NCBI GenBank assembly: GCA_900543345.1
Contig: UQRJ01000036.1
Coordinates: forward strand, 1-14,569
DNA: 14,569 bases
DNA from: an uncultured Sporolactobacillus sp.
GTDB taxonomy: Bacteria > Bacillota > Bacilli > Bacillales > Sporolactobacillaceae
Direction: 5' to 3'
Every line of letters begins with the position of its first letter. Position 1 is the stretch's first letter. Shown in pieces: positions 13,822 to 14,569 of the stretch. The notes under the pieces were generated by a model. That model worked only from the letters and a program-made list of their open reading frames with translations, made no database searches and was not told the origin of the DNA. A program made the position numbers and the translations under genes.

Positions 13822-14540
13822 CGAAAAAATTACCGAGAGAAACACGCGTTGTGGTCGGGATGTCCGGCGGTGTGGATTCTTCTGTCGCCGCATTGCTACT
13901 GAAACAGCAAGGTTACGACGTTGTCGGCATTTTTATGAAGAACTGGGACGATACCGATGAAAACGGCATCTGCACAGCGACTGAGGACTATGAAGATGTG
14001 ATTCACGTCGCCGATCAGATCGGCATTCCTTACTATGCGGTCAATTTTGAAAAACAATATTGGGATCGCGTGTTTGCCTATTTTTTGGAAGAATATAAGG
14101 CCGGTCGGACGCCGAACCCGGACGTAATGTGCAACAAAGAAATTAAATTCAAGGCTTTTCTGGATCACGCACTGTCGATCGGCGCCGATGCAGTGGCGAC
14201 CGGTCATTATGCACGCGTGGAAACGCGCGGCGGTGTGACACAACTGCTGCGCGCGGCGGATCGCCATAAAGACCAGACGTACTTTTTAAATCAACTTTCC
14301 CAGCAGCAACTAGCCAAAGTGATGTTTCCGCTTGGCGATTTGGAAAAACCGGTTGTCCGCGAGATTGCCAGAGAACATCATCTGGCGACAGCGGATAAAA
14401 AGGACAGTACGGGCATCTGCTTTATCGGCGAGCGCAATTTCAAGCAGTTTCTCAGTCACTATCTGCCGGCCAAGCCCGGTGAAATACGGACCGTATACGG
14501 TGAGCGGAAAGGGACACATGACGGGCTGATGTATTACACC
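13818..14540 (+). CDS. mnmA: tRNA-specific 2-thiouridylase MnmA, 3'-truncated by contig end
   Basis: Adenylates and thiolates U34 of tRNA-Lys, -Glu and -Gln, taking sulfur from the neighbouring desulfurase. 241 of about 370 residues are present. The PP-loop motif SGGVDSS (16-22) binds ATP. FMKNWDDTDENGICTATEDY (39-58), the catalytic C105 in NPDVMCNKEIKF and the second catalytic C201 in STGICFIGERNF follow, and the sequence closely tracks Bacillus MnmA. The start is GTG at 13818 inside the end of iscS, with AGGTGA (13806-13811) 6 bases upstream. After HDGLMYYT the genomic sequence stops and adapter begins; the further residues CLLYTSDAA are adapter-encoded. The native continuation should be near IGQRHGL. 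The truncation is technical, not biological. Confidence 0.97.
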
Positions 14541-14569
14541 TGTCTCTTATACACATCTGACGCTGCCGA
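14540..14569 (+). other. Illumina Nextera adapter (Read 1 side, reverse complement)
   Basis: Bases 14540-14558 are the reverse complement of the Tn5 mosaic end, and 14559-14569 (GACGCTGCCGA) continue into the complement of the Nextera Read 1 sequence. Base 14540 may be either genomic or adapter, as both have C. The sequence carries the Read 1 side while the left end carries Read 2, as expected for untrimmed read-through. Confidence 0.98.

Noticed and set aside
1..14569. CRISPR arrays, tRNA or rRNA genes, phage or plasmid functions, toxin-antitoxin pairs
   Set aside because: I looked for regular short repeats, cloverleaf sequences and hallmark genes on both strands and saw none.

Overview
The window is one assembled contig from a low-GC-phylum, endospore-forming bacterium of the order Bacillales. 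Coding DNA is near 50% GC. The placement rests on gene order and family resemblance: rel-dtd, then T-box-hisS-aspS-6S RNA, then rarA and cymR-iscS-mnmA is the order I know from Bacillus subtilis. An RsfA-family gene indicates spore formation. I cannot assign a genus. Both contig ends are Nextera (Tn5) library adapter, not genome: bases 1-46 on the left and 14540-14569 on the right. No natural replicon end or transposon is present, and two terminal reading frames carry adapter-encoded residues.

Left block (47-6692), all on the plus strand. A bifunctional (p)ppGpp synthetase/hydrolase gene (rel) is followed by D-aminoacyl-tRNA deacylase (dtd). A non-coding stretch then holds a sigma-A promoter and a T-box riboswitch controlling hisS-aspS. 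Its specifier (GAC) and tRNA-acceptor-binding base (UGGC) both point to tRNA-Asp. Directly after aspS is a 6S RNA gene with its own promoter and a terminator; it overlaps a spurious 142-codon reading frame.

Middle block (6693-9735). A divergent pair, a ComC/PilD-type prepilin peptidase (minus) and a UMF1-family major facilitator transporter (plus), is bracketed by two copies of a GC-rich palindromic repeat in opposite orientation. Each copy sits between convergent genes. The transporter gene is split by a one-base shift at a run of seven T and carries a roughly 90-residue hydrophilic insertion.

Right block (9736-14539). An RsfA-like sporulation regulator gene and rarA lie on the minus strand. 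Diverging from rarA is the sulfur block: cymR (cysteine-metabolism repressor), iscS (cysteine desulfurase) and mnmA (tRNA 2-thiouridylase, cut by the contig end). IscS feeds sulfur to MnmA, and the two genes overlap by four bases.

Most of the window is conserved housekeeping sequence. I found no clear new multi-gene system. The items most worth following are the paired structured repeats, the frameshifted transporter with its insertion, and the Asp-tuned T-box in front of hisS.
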